Source: Symsagittifera roscoffensis (taxonomy: Eukaryota > Xenacoelomorpha > Acoela > Convolutidae). From it: a stretch of 64,000 bases of DNA. Numbering within the stretch: position 1 is the first letter of the stretch; every line of letters begins with the position of its first letter. The notes beneath the pieces were generated by a model, which was given only the letters and a program-made list of their open reading frames with translations, did no database searches and was not told where the DNA came from. Shown here piece after piece: positions 24,801-34,231 of the stretch. The translations under genes and the position numbers were made by a program. The DNA is taken from the NCBI RefSeq assembly GCF_963678635.1, contig NC_087068.1:43837759-43901758 (forward strand). The letters run 5' to 3'.

Positions 24801-27800
24801 GAAAACAAACAAAGCCGGAGGAATTGACAATATGCCTCAAAAAATTTCAAAGAAGGAGGACTCCCACTGCTCGAGAAGCTCACCGAACTAATAAAGAACA
24901 TCTGGACTAAGCGCGAGATCCCAGCAGAGTGGAAAACAGCTGTGATCACGTCCATCTTCAAAAATGGCGACCGAGCTAACTGTTCTAACTACAGGGGAAT
25001 TTCGCTACTCTTGGTTACATTCAAAATTCTCGAAGCAGTAGTTAAGAACAGACTCAAACCGGCTTACGAGTCTCACGCCAGGATAAACCAAGCCGGCTTC
25101 AAGAAGAAAAGAGGTTGAAGGGGCCAAATCTTTGCCATCAGACAAATCGTAGAACAGCGAGAGGAATTCAAACGCTGCACCAACCTCATCTTCATTGATT
25201 TCGAAGCGGCCCTCGATAGCGTAGATCGTAACTGCATTTGGCCAATATGCTCAAACCTTGGCCTCCCTGAGAATCTAGTTAAACTGCTCAGAGCCATGTA
25301 TTCAGAGACGTATAGCCAAACCCGCGCTTACAACTCCCTTTCTAAAAGTTTCGAAATACATAGTGGAGTCAGACAAGGCTCGATTCTATCCCCTTTCCTT
25401 TTTTAACCTCACTATAGACTGGATCATGAACAAAACGCTGAAATATGAAAGACTCGGAATAGCGCTAGACGACACGTCAGTCGCAGATCTAGATTTTGCA
25501 GACGATATCTGCCTCCTTGAGGATAACGGCCCAGACGCGCGAAGACTGCTAACAAAAATAACCGAGAAGGCAGCTCTCATTGGGCTCCAGATTAACGTCA
25601 GCAAGACAGTTTTGTTCACAAGACCCATCCCAGACGTTTCAAATTGACGGCGAGGACATCAAATTAGTGGAGAACCACGAGCATCAGGGCAGCAAAATCC
25701 AACTTGATGGAAACATCTCCCCGGAGATTAAATCAAGGATTGGGAAATCAGCTGGCAGCTTCAAAAACATGAAGAACGTCTGGAAAGCCAAGAAGAGCCC
25801 ACAAACCCTTAAAGTAAACCTGCACATGGCCTGCGTACGGAGCGTCTTGCTCTACGGTTGCAAAAGCTAGCCAATCAAACAGTCGGATCTGAAATCCATC
25901 CAAGCATTCGAGAACAGTTGCCTAGGACACATCTTGCGCAGAAGAACGACTACTGCCCCCACGGTTGAACTGTTGAATACAGCTAGGCTGACACCCCTGG
26001 CCAAAACTATACAAGCTCGAAGGTTGAAGTGGCTGGGTCATGTGCTCCGCTTGGACCAAAGAGAAATCCCCAAGGCAGCTTTAGAATTCGAGCAAATAGA
26101 GAACTGGCGAAGGCCACCCGGCGGTGTGAAGCAGACTTGGCGAAAGATTATCGGAGACGAACTCTCAATGCCCATCAAACCCCCCCCCCCCCCCGCATGA
26201 CACATAAGAAGTGGGAAAAGGAATGGTTCGAAATCAGCACAGAAGCCGCGAGCGACATAGGCCAACGGAGAGGCCTTGTTCGAGCATCATGGTGGGCAAT
26301 GGGCAATGATGCCTGCAAAAACCCCGATTGGACTTGGACGGTACACTGAAAATGGTGTGAAAACCGAAAATTTTCAGACGAAGTTTTCTCACAAATGGAG
26401 GCAATTCATTTTTTATTTGTTTTCACCCTTGAAAGCTTTTCTTAAGCTTGTCAAAAAGGAGAAAAAATCAGCTCACCCTATGGCATAGTTACTCCCTTCC
26501 CTTCGTGAAGTGGGTGAAACAAACAATGTAAAGTTTTGAACTTTTATGAACAAAGTGACTTTTCACTTAATTACATTGAGCGATTTTCTGTCTTTTCGTA
26601 GGAAAATCTTAGCAATCTCCTTGTAATCCTTGTAAGACTAAAAATTTACAATGAAGTGAAACGTAGTTTGTTTTTCCACGCAAATTGAACTCCCGTACCA
26701 AACAATTGCAAATAGACCAGATCTGATCAGCTTTATGGCAGGAGTAAATAGATCCAGGTCCGCACAGATCAGATCAGACACACATGCACAAAAGAAAACA
26801 GACATGACTCACCTCTGCACAACGCAAGTAAAAGTAAATGCATTATACTCGCTTTTGCTGCTTGTCAACGTGCTAACAATTTCCAATTTAATTCTTATAA
26901 CTTTTGCTGCGCAAAACAATTTTAACTATAACAAAGTTAGATATTGACGTGACTGAATATAAATTGGGAGAATGTTTTCTCAATTCAATTGATCATAATC
27001 TGGGTGCAAATATGATAAATGGGTCCTGTTTATTTGTTTGAATTGCTTAAAAACATAAAAAACAATAGCCAGAAGCTGCTTCTAAAGCTTTTAGAACCCT
27101 GATTTTTAACTGAGCAATCAATCAAAGTTTTTTAGAACCAGATGACATAATTGTACCTCATTTTCTTTTATGGAAGCTTATAATTCGACTTAAATTATCG
27201 CCTTTTTATTAACTTCCCATAATTTTCTTTAATTTTTTTTTCACTTTTCTCAGATAACTTCAATTAAATGAGTCCATCATAAGTTTTTATTTCTAATATT
27301 CAGGCGGAAAACGAAAACTCATCCATTCATTTAGTAAGTTGTATTCCAATTTTATTTTAGGGGCGGATTTAGGGGGAAGGGAGGGGGCGGATTTAGGGTG
27401 AACGCCCCCCTCGGGGATTCGACCCCATGCCGACCCAAAGGGTCTTTAATTTTTACTATTTTTAGATATCGATTTTTGCTGACAGATCCTGAAAGCTTTT
27501 AAATCAAACGCGGATTTTAGTCAACATTTTCCAAAAAATAACTAAATACACTCTTTTTGGCCTCTTTTTTTTGCAATTATGGCCGCAGAAAATTTGGCCA
27601 CGACAGGGAATTTTACTGCTTCAAGAGAGCTTGGAAAATCATTTTGGTTGAATTAAAAAAAACTCGATGAGCTCTTCGAAAATTTTTGAAAATCCCCCCT
27701 CGAAAAAAATCCTATACCCCCCTATTGTTGAGGTATGTTTTTGACTGTGCTCGACTTGTTTCGATCGTGTTTGACCTATGTTTCGACTGTGATTGACCAA

Positions 27801-30212
27801 TGTTTCGACTGTGCTCAACCTGTTTCGACTGTGCTCGACCTATGTGTGGACTGTGCTCGACCTATGTTTGGACTGTGCTCGACCAATGTTTCGACTGTGG
27901 TCCACGTATGTTTTAATTTTCTCGGTCAAAATCGGGTATGATTCGCCTGTGCTCGAGGTATGTTTGGACCTTGCCCGAGGTATGTTTTGACCAAGCTCGA
28001 GTTATGTTTCGACCGTGCTCGATGTGTGTTTCGCAGCTCTGATACATGTCTGAGCAGATCTGAGTCAGGTCTGAATCAGATCTGAGTCAGATGTGAATCA
28101 GAACTGCTCAGACTTGCTCAAAAGTTATTCATCAGATATGCTGCAGGCGTGAATCAGCTCTGCACAGGGTTATTTTAGAAATGCTACAGATCTGATGCAG
28201 ACTTGGAAAAGATGTGATTTAACGTTGATCAGATCTGATTTTCAATAATATGTTTGGTACGGGCTACCTCTTGCTGAATTTGATGATTGATTTTTTGTGA
28301 AAGTCTTCAAATCAAATCATAAGGGACACTGACGTTGTTTTTGTGATGCTTTAGACTGGTGAACTACCTGAAGGGAGAACTGAGTGTGACCACTGGCATG
28401 CACTTCAACTGCCAGATGGGCAAGGGCAGGACCACCACTGGAATGGTTCTGGCATGTCTCATCACTGCCAAGGTCCTACAACAGTCCATAGGACAGGACC
28501 AGTCAGGTAGAAGCACTTGGTTACTATTGTACGACATACGTTTTTGGTCGACTAGCCCTAAAGGCACCAATAGTACAAATTTGACTGAAAAAGGCGCACT
28601 TCTGATCAAAGTTTTCCAAAAAAGTGTCCAAAAGAAACTATTTGTTCTGTTTCTCGAAAATTTGCTTGCCTGCGGCCTAGGAAAGTCGTCAAAAGGGTCT
28701 TCCTAGTGTTTTGAGAGCGCTCGGAAAAATCTGCCTTATATTCCACCGTATGAAACTAAAAAGTAAAGGCCGACATTTTTTTCTAAATCCACCCTCGAGA
28801 AAATCTAAGCTCCGTCCCTACCACAGAGAGACAGTTACATGTGTAACCATATTAAAACTTGCAAATCATATTATTAAATTTCTGCATTATGTCTGTGCTT
28901 GTTGTGCAGATTTGCCTGCTGAAGTCTGAAAATGTTATGCACCCGACTTGTAGAAACTTAAGATAAGCAGGGGATCGGGAAAAGTGATTACAGGGTGTTT
29001 TCAATACTTGATTGTTATGAATCCTCTTTCATTGAACAAACATTTGGGTTATTGAAGTGATTCTTTTTGCAATTCGCCGAAAAAATTTGCCGAACTCTGA
29101 TGATATAGTTCATTCTGAGTTGGATGTTTTTTGTTCACGCATGTTTTTGGGTTTTATTGAATATTCACTCCATTTTGCAATGAAAAAGTTACCATAGCGC
29201 TGCTTTAGAACAAGTGGATAAAATGAACTAAAACAGTATTTTTAAACTATTTTTTTTTTCAACTTTGATTTATGTGGCCTTAAAACGATGAGGAAAAAAA
29301 CACTCAAATATTTGGTAAACGAGAGAGGATTTTTAAAAAAAAACACGTTGTATGATGATTGTGACGTCTGTGAAGTTGGAAACATGTACTTTTTCGATTC
29401 TATTCCACAAAAAGGGATGAAAACTAGATCATAATCATAACCTTTTCGAGCCACCCTCTTTCCAAAGTTTTGAACAAATTTCAAAAATTTTGGCTCAGAG
29501 AGACTGTGTTACCAAAAAGTTGAGAAGTCGGCAACAGATTTGATAAAAACTATAAAAAGGTCAAAGAAAGTTAATTGAGCTAATCTGACTGCCTAGTCTT
29601 AGCCTAGATAAAAATGGCTCGAAACTGGCTTAGCGCGCTTGGGTTCAAAAATTCTCGTTTTGACAGTTAATCTGCAGAAAAAAAAACAATCGTCATCATT
29701 TTTAATTTTGACAAACTATATCTGTTATGTATACTTTTTACTTTCTATTAGCCTTTGTATTTTTTTGTAATTTATTTTGACCAAAACTATAAAATTGAAT
29801 CAGTAATTGACTTCACATTGTCTAGCCACACATTCAATCTGAGTCTTTTTTTTGAAAACTAATTGATTCATAATCGGTGGTGCTCAAAAAGCAAACTAGC
29901 AAAATTTCAGCCTAATCAGCCCAGTAGATTCAAATACGTATCTGTTGCCAACATAACAGACGCATGATTGTGATATTTTCACGATCCTTGTTGGGTTTCA
30001 TCAAATTTTTTCCTGTCGAGTAGGTGCTAACGGGGACTCTTCTGTGGCGACTGCGGGGGGAGGAGTGGGCGTGAACAAACCAGGCACCCTTGAGAACGGG
30101 GAGTTCCAGATCATCTTGGACTTGTGTGCTGCTCTCTCGTCTGGCAAGACAATGAAGGCCGAAATGGACTTCATCATAGATGCATGCGATCACATGCAGA
30201 ACCTCAGAAAAT
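15810..30212 (+). CDS. PALD1: Paladin N-terminal part, tyrosine-phosphatase-fold protein
   Basis: Seven exons, 15810-15825, 17525-17656, 20241-20435, 20832-20944, 23279-23451, 28355-28506 and 30024-30212, join with matching phase at all six GT-AG introns and give 323 codons plus one base. The start MSESN is followed by GPEWVFEEASRLIEEG, then VVKVDHF, GSPNWRQA, GSGQSTVEGL and VIFVNMRSEPVIYAN, all typical of the first paladin repeat. Exon 6 carries the active-site loop FNCQMGKGRTTTGMV with Cys229 and Arg235, so the C-x5-R signature is intact. The last exon has the GEFQIILDL...AACDHMQNLR-type helical segment (here IIDACDHMQNLRK) that follows this domain. Paladin is known as a cytosolic phosphoinositide phosphatase or pseudophosphatase in signalling. 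Full-length proteins are several hundred residues longer, so later repeats are missing: they lie in or beyond the gap at 31320 or off the window. Exons are GC-richer than their AT-rich introns. Confidence 0.9.
18071..18295. repeat. Scattered TGCGGAATCC repeats in paladin intron 2
   Basis: TGCGGAATCC or a close variant occurs at about 18201, 18243, 18261 and 18281, each followed by A/G-CTTACA or ATTTAAAT; an inverted form (GATTCCGCATC) lies at about 18071. It is a small irregular repeat cluster within the 17657-20240 intron. The open frames crossing it are not coding-like. Confidence 0.5.
19198..19960. repeat. Tandem duplication, period about 425 bases, in paladin intron 2
   Basis: About 19200-19420 and 19625-19845 share AGTAATGAAC/GGTAATAAAC, GATGTGCATTCATACATATT, ATATGCACTTTTTGAGTTCA, GCACTCTC and AACGTG-AAATGGCG in order. 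A third, poorer relative lies at about 23530-23660 in intron 4 (GAAAAGTCTTAGAATGCTCC, TAGTGCATTCAGATAT). Noncoding dispersed repeat. Confidence 0.65.
22492..23130. mobile_element. MITE with 28-base perfect terminal inverted repeats
   Basis: The left end CCCGCACCGGAGTTCCATGG-ATAATAAT at 22492-22519 is matched by its exact reverse complement ending at 23130. The 639-base interior has no transposase and is built from variants of ATAATCGATTATAATGGATT. The ends look freshly conserved. It sits in paladin intron 4, ending 148 bases before the exon at 23279. Confidence 0.85.
23700..23872 (-). mobile_element. Fragment of the GGGGCGGATTTAGG MITE family
   Basis: Read on the minus strand it carries CTCAGGGATTTGACCCCCG, AAGGTCT, ATCTGTTTTCGGCGAGCAGC, CCTAAAAACTTTCTT and GGCGCCTTTGGCGC, in the same order as the copies at 27360-27725 and 51300-51672. 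The terminal repeats are not both visible. It abuts the 5' end of the LINE that follows. Confidence 0.55.
23880..26350 (+). mobile_element. 5'-truncated, inactivated APE-type LINE, RTE-like
   Basis: Frame fragments give, in order: the end of an AP-type endonuclease (NGERLADFSLLNDLV, NQIDHIVISRRW, SDSDHRPV), a linker, reverse transcriptase blocks (KAGGIDN, EWKTAVITSIFKNGD, NYRGISLL, NQAGFKKKRG, FIDFEAALDSVDR, SGVRQGSILSPF, LDFADDICLLED) and a C-terminal region with RRLKWLGHVLRLDQREIPKA. The RT catalytic FADD is present. Stops at about 24362, 25117, 25404 and 25868, frame changes, and a C-run near 26180 break the frame, so it cannot make a working protein. Clade assignment rests on the endonuclease and tail motifs and is approximate. 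It lies sense-oriented in paladin intron 5. Confidence 0.85.
27360..27725 (+). mobile_element. MITE of the GGGGCGGATTTAGG family, nested
   Basis: It starts with TAGGGGCGGATTTAGGG, contains CTCGGGGATTCGACCCC and GCCGACCCAAAGGGTC, and ends with CCCCTCGAAAAAAATCCTAT-ACCCCCCTA, a weak reverse complement of the start. The start motif is partly doubled (GGGCGGATTTAGGG again at about 27387). Related copies lie at 23700-23872, 28540-28822 and 51300-51672. Confidence 0.6.
27727..28035. repeat. Tandem repeat of about 22-26 bases
   Basis: Units close to CTGTGCTCGACCTATGTTTC repeat roughly a dozen times, with GTGTTTGACC, GTGATTGACC and TTGCCCGAGG variants. Open frames across it encode repetitive FRLCSTYV-type peptides that simply follow the DNA repeat, so they are not called as genes. 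Confidence 0.85.
28540..28822 (+). mobile_element. MITE fragment just after the paladin catalytic exon
   Basis: TTTTTGGTCGACTAGCCCTA, ATCAAAGTTTTCCAAAAAAG, GAGAGCGCTCGGAAAA and CCACCCTCGAGAAAATCTAA-GCTCCGTCCCTA match the interior and right end of the 27360 family. The left end is absent. It begins about 34 bases after the exon end at 28506. Confidence 0.55.
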
Positions 30213-30258
30213 GTATCTGGGAAACAAAAGTGAACCTTTTGCTTTTATTGAATGACTT

Positions 30259-30288
30259 TTAATAATAATAATAACAATAATAATAATC

Positions 30289-30344
<56 letters not shown>

Positions 30345-30627
30345 CATAATAATAATAATAATAATAATCATGATAATAATCATAATAATAATAATAATAA
30401 TAATCATAATAATAATAATCATAATAATAATAATCATAATAATAATCATAATAATAAGAATAAGAATAAGAATCATATTAATCATAATAATCATAATAAT
30501 CATAATAATAATCATAATAATCAAAATAATAATAATCATAATAATAATCATAATAAAAACAATAATAATAATCATAATCATAATCATAATAATAATAATC
30601 ATAATAATAATAATCATAATAATAATC

Positions 30628-30673
<46 letters not shown>

Positions 30674-30880
30674 GAATAATAATCATATTAATCATAATAA
30701 TCATAATCATAATAATAATAATAATAATCATAATAATAATAATAATAAGAATAATAATCATATTAATCATAATAATAATAATCATAATAATAATAATAAT
30801 AATAATCATAATAATCATAATAATCATAATAATCATAATAATAATAACAATAATAATCATAATCATAATAATAAATTGTT
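30259..30880. repeat. Long (AAT)n / (CAT)n microsatellite
   Basis: About 620 bases of AAT units interspersed with CAT, AAG and AAC triplets. It translates as poly-Asn/His in one frame and poly-Ile on either strand in others; none is a gene. It starts about 50 bases after the last visible paladin exon. Confidence 0.97.
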
Positions 30881-31319
30881 TCCAATCAAGGGTTAACAAT
30901 ATAATCACAGGGTTCTTATTCAATCGCTTACGAATATAAAGACTGGGAGGACGCCATTGGGCTGCACGAGTTGTTTTCGGGCGCTTCAAATAGAAAAAAA
31001 AGATAGCCTGCTTTGCACTTGAAATTTTTCTGTTTTATGCGTCTATAAAATAGATAAGAAACAGTGAAATGTCAGAAAAAGAACCGTGGATTTTTACGGC
31101 TGCTTGAGTAAATATGAAACAAAAGACAATTTTTTAAAATGTTTTTTTTTGCTGCCTCACCCGAAAAATTTATGCTGCCCCACCCGAGAGATGTATCAGA
31201 ATAAGAAAGTGTAGAGTATTTTGAAAAGAGAAAGAAAACAACCCGTACCTTACAAAAACTTGGAAACCAGATCTGAGCATCGTCAAGTCTTGCCTATTTC
31301 AGATCTTGTCCAGACATGG
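30881..31319. other. Single-copy-looking DNA between microsatellite and gap
   Basis: About 30905-30995 is GC-richer (GACTGGGAGGACGCCATTGG, CTGCACGAGTTGTTTTCGGG). It directly follows the triplet repeat and could be the tail end of a LINE or SINE whose 3' end is the microsatellite. A 31-codon frame starting GSYSIAYEYKDWEDAIG does not connect in phase to paladin exon 7 and is not called. Confidence 0.3.
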
Positions 31320-31519
31320 NNNNNNNNNNNNNNNNNNNNNNNNNNNNNNNNNNNNNNNNNNNNNNNNNNNNNNNNNNNNNNNNNNNNNNNNNNNNNNNNN
31401 NNNNNNNNNNNNNNNNNNNNNNNNNNNNNNNNNNNNNNNNNNNNNNNNNNNNNNNNNNNNNNNNNNNNNNNNNNNNNNNNNNNNNNNNNNNNNNNNNNNN
31501 NNNNNNNNNNNNNNNNNNN
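31320..31519. other. Assembly gap of 200 N
   Basis: Exactly 200 unknown bases, a conventional filler length, so the true distance is not known. Frames predicted across it are meaningless. Missing paladin exons could lie here. Confidence 0.99.
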
Positions 31520-31835
31520 AAAAAAACGCAAAATTTGTTTCATTTTTCACCACAATACGAAAAATGTTTCATTTTTTCAGCAAAATGTGAAAAGTGTTTC
31601 AGTTTTTTCAACCGTATGCGAGAAGTTTTTCAAATTTTTTATACAAATGCGAAAATGTTTTACTTTTTTCGACAAAATGCAAAAAGTGTTTCAATTTATT
31701 TTTATAAGTTTTCAATTTAATTTAAGATGCGAAAAATGTTTCCTTTTTTTGGACAAAATGCGAAAAGTGCTTCTTTTTTTTCCAACAAATGCAATAAGTG
31801 GGATTTTTTTGACCAGATGTCAAAGAAGTGAAAAA
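31520..31835. repeat. Minisatellite at the right edge of the gap
   Basis: Units around AAAATGCGAAAAGTGTTTC followed by a T-run (TTTTTTCAGC, TTTTTTGGAC) repeat at about 30-38 base spacing until GACCAGATG near 31815. The repeat probably extends into the gap and caused it. Confidence 0.75.
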
Positions 31836-32048
31836 AACAATCAGGTATTTTTTACCTGTATACAAATTTTATATCGTTTTTTTCTCTAATATATGTGCAA
31901 AAACTAATCAAGTTTCTTATCAAGTTCGCAAATTTGGAGCATTAATTTAATTTCTAACTAGTTTTCAATGGTTTACCCTGAACTTCTTATCTGTTTTCAT
32001 AACTTGAATGAAATTGAAAAAAAAATTTTACTAAGAAATAAATAAATA

Positions 32049-32427
32049 TCAAACATCATTTTTTTTACAAAAATTCTTATTCAAGGAGCTGTCGAGTGTT
32101 CTAGAACGCAGAGCTGGACGAGGTTGTAGTGGTTGTTGTGGAGCTGGAGGTGTCATTAATTCTGAAAAGCTCTCATCCTCATCTACTGTGACGGGGTTTT
32201 CGGCTGATCTTGCTTCCTCCCAAAAAGAGGAAATCGTCGACTGGTTGAGCCACATCTCTAGGGCCAGAAGTGTCGGGGTAGTTCATTCCCACGTGCACAG
32301 CCACTTCCTCTATCATTTGAATTTCTCCAAGCTGGGTCTCTGTCATGGGTACTTGCGTCATATGATGCTCGTTGAAATCCCTTCGCATCACTTCCACCAT
32401 GTGCCAGACTTGGATTGCGATGTCCAT
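32049..32427 (-). pseudogene. Frameshifted minus-strand ORF, unknown protein
   Basis: On the minus strand an ATG at 32427 opens MDIAIQVWHMVEVMRRDFNE, continuing past GMNYPDTSGPRDVAQPVDDF. At about 32225 the coding-like sequence moves by one base into WEEARSAENPVTVDEDESF, then ELMTPPAPQQPLQPRPALRS, ending at TGA 32049. Composition is coding-like on both sides of the switch, so this reads as one gene with a one-base frameshift, or an assembly error. Length about 120 residues. Family not recognised. A transposon-derived origin is possible, because similar acidic/Pro-rich stretches occur in transposon proteins. Confidence 0.5.
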
Positions 32428-32724
32428 TCTTACCAGAAAATTCCAGAGACTGTTTCTCGCACTTAAATTTGTACTAGATCAGGCGAAAATTCTGCCGATT
32501 ACATAAGATTGCTGTTCTGTACTGAGAAGATCATTTTGAGCAATAAGTTGAGCAAAAGATACAGAGTCAAAATAAGAAGAATTTAGTTTTGGGAGAGGAC
32601 GTAGTTGACGGTGGATAAAATGAAATTTAAGTATTCACAGCTGAGACAGGATATAGTTGACGGTAGTAAAGTTGAAAATTAAATAGTTTTTAGTTAAAAG
32701 TGAGGGGGCCTTCAACTCGAATGT

Positions 32725-33780
32725 TTGGGTTTAACCAATCAGAATTGATTTTCCTTAATTGGACTGCAGTCGTGTCCCATCAGATTTCAGCTTTCTTTTA
32801 TGGAATTATTAAATAAAATCGTAACCAATTGGAAACAAAGTTCCATTTTAGGAATTTGTTGACATTGTCGTTTCCAATCACAAAAATGTTCAATTGTGTT
32901 CTAGTTGTCGTATCCAATCAGAGAATTAGTTTAAGGACTTAACTCGTCCAAGTAAGTAGAAATATACACAATCGCACAAATAAATGAACAAAATTTTTTG
33001 CTGTAGAAATGAGAAACAATAGTGATATAAATAACAAAAAGAAAAAAATTTATACAAGTAGCATTTCCACATTTTTTTTCATCAAGTTAATTGAATTTTT
33101 TTGTATGCAATCAATGACAAAAAGCTGATTTTTGAGTAGATAACCAAGTTTGTTGACTTTGATGTAAATTTGAGAGGATAACTCGAAGATGATGAAAATT
33201 TCAAAGCAAATCTCTGGAACTCTGACTCCAAACCTGATCATTCAGGATTTTGAATTTTGAAAGTCCTAGAAGAAATGAAGAAATAGAGAACTTTGCTGAG
33301 AAGTTTTTACAAATTTGGCCATCTGGTACTGGAATAAAAGAGTCTTTGATATATTATCGTACAATTTGTTGATTACTTTCAAGTTTTCAAGAATAAAAAA
33401 AATGCTTTCCTTGTTCGATACTCAATACTTGGTTCAAAAAAACTCTCTGAGTGAGTAAGGTTCGCTAAAAAGACCTTTACTTTGTCGGATAACTCTATTT
33501 TGTACAATGAAAACGTTCAAAAAAAATTTTGAGAAAAGTAAGAGTCAACATTTATTTCATCAATAAGAAAAGCAATTGGAATTTTTTCTTTTTTGTTGTA
33601 AAGAAACTCGAAAAAACTCAAATGTTTTTTAATACACTTTTCAAATAACGATTTAAATTTTTTTTAAAAGATAAACAGTTCAATTTTACAAAATGCTGGA
33701 TTCTGATTGGTTGATTTCCTACAAACAGTGTAACCAAAAAATTCTCATTTCTGATTGGCTGATTTTCTCGAAACAATAGT
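32725..33780. promoter_or_regulatory. Cluster of CCAAT / ATTGG boxes between divergent ORFs
   Basis: ACCAATCAGAATTG (32735), CCAATTGG (32825), TCCAATCACAAA (32873), TCCAATCAGAG (32913), TGATTGGTTGATTT (33708) and TGATTGGCTGATTT (33754) recur between the minus-strand ORF at 32.4 kb and the plus-strand zinc-finger exon at 33.96 kb. CCAAT is the NF-Y core. The last two are also a direct repeat pair. Function is inferred from position only. Apart from these boxes the interval shows no gene. Confidence 0.3.
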
Positions 33781-33955
33781 AAATAAAATTCATTTCAATC
33801 TGATTTTCTTTCCCATTCAAAACATTTGGTTCACAAATTCACATAACTGTTTGTATTTGATTTTAATCACTTTTGAGGCTGTTCAACTCTTCTTTTCTGA
33901 AAAATTGGAACATTCTAAATCTCGCATTTTTTCTCAAGTTCTTTCTTTACTTGAG

Positions 33956-34231
33956 AGGCCATCACTAAATAGAAACGAAAGGTTTGCATGTCCTGAATGT
34001 GGCAGAGAATACACACGTACAGATGCGTCGAGACATCGTAAGCACTGTGGCGTTTCCAATTGTCTTTTTTATATATATAGCAGAGAGGAACTCACTTATT
34101 ATATCAAGAAGAAGCATTATTCTTCTCAACAAAATGTTAAATATGGAAAAGACGCTCAGCAGTCTCAATACACTCCAAGAGAAAGTAAAACTAAAATAAT
34201 ATTAATAAAAAAGATAGGAGAAAAACTTTAA
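33956..34231 (+). CDS. C2HC-type zinc-finger terminal exon
   Basis: A strong acceptor (CAAGTTCTTTCTTTACTTGAG) precedes an open frame of 91 codons to TAA at 34229-34231. After RPSLNRNERF it has CPECGREYTRTDASRHRKHC, a C-x2-C-x11-H-x3-C finger. Then comes NCLFYIYSREELTYYIKKKH, which looks like a second finger of the kind YSREEL..HI..KH that has lost part of its metal ligands. The C-terminal 20 or so codons run into the 2.1 kb tandem repeat that begins at 34170. It may be a host DNA-binding protein fragment or transposon-encoded. No ATG near the exon, so an upstream exon is expected. Confidence 0.45.
   Translation, partial: RPSLNRNERFACPECGREYTRTDASRHRKHCGVSNCLFYIYSREELTYYIKKKHYSSQQNVKYGKDAQQSQYTPRESKTKIILIKKIGEKL

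Larger units (their letters stand above)
26692..28263. mobile_element. Non-autonomous TIR element, ~1.57 kb
   Basis: The left end CCCGTACCAAACA with CAGATCTGATCA about 24 bases further in is mirrored at the right end (TGATCAGATCTG then TGTTTGGTACGGG). The interior is also rich in CAGATCTGA-like half sites near both ends (26720-26790 and 28040-28240). No transposase frame is seen. A MITE (27360-27725) and a tandem repeat (27727-28035) lie inside it. CT flanks both ends, too short to prove a target-site duplication. Located in paladin intron 5. Confidence 0.7.

Noticed and set aside
23880-26350. Active LINE
   Set aside because: Several in-frame stops and frame changes, and the endonuclease N-terminus is missing.
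27735-27990. Repetitive FRLCSTYV-type peptides
   Set aside because: They simply mirror a 22-26 base tandem DNA repeat in two frames.
30204-30989. Poly-Asn/His and poly-Ile proteins
   Set aside because: Translation of an (AAT/CAT)n microsatellite.
31221-31889. ORFs through 31320-31519
   Set aside because: They read through 200 N and a minisatellite.
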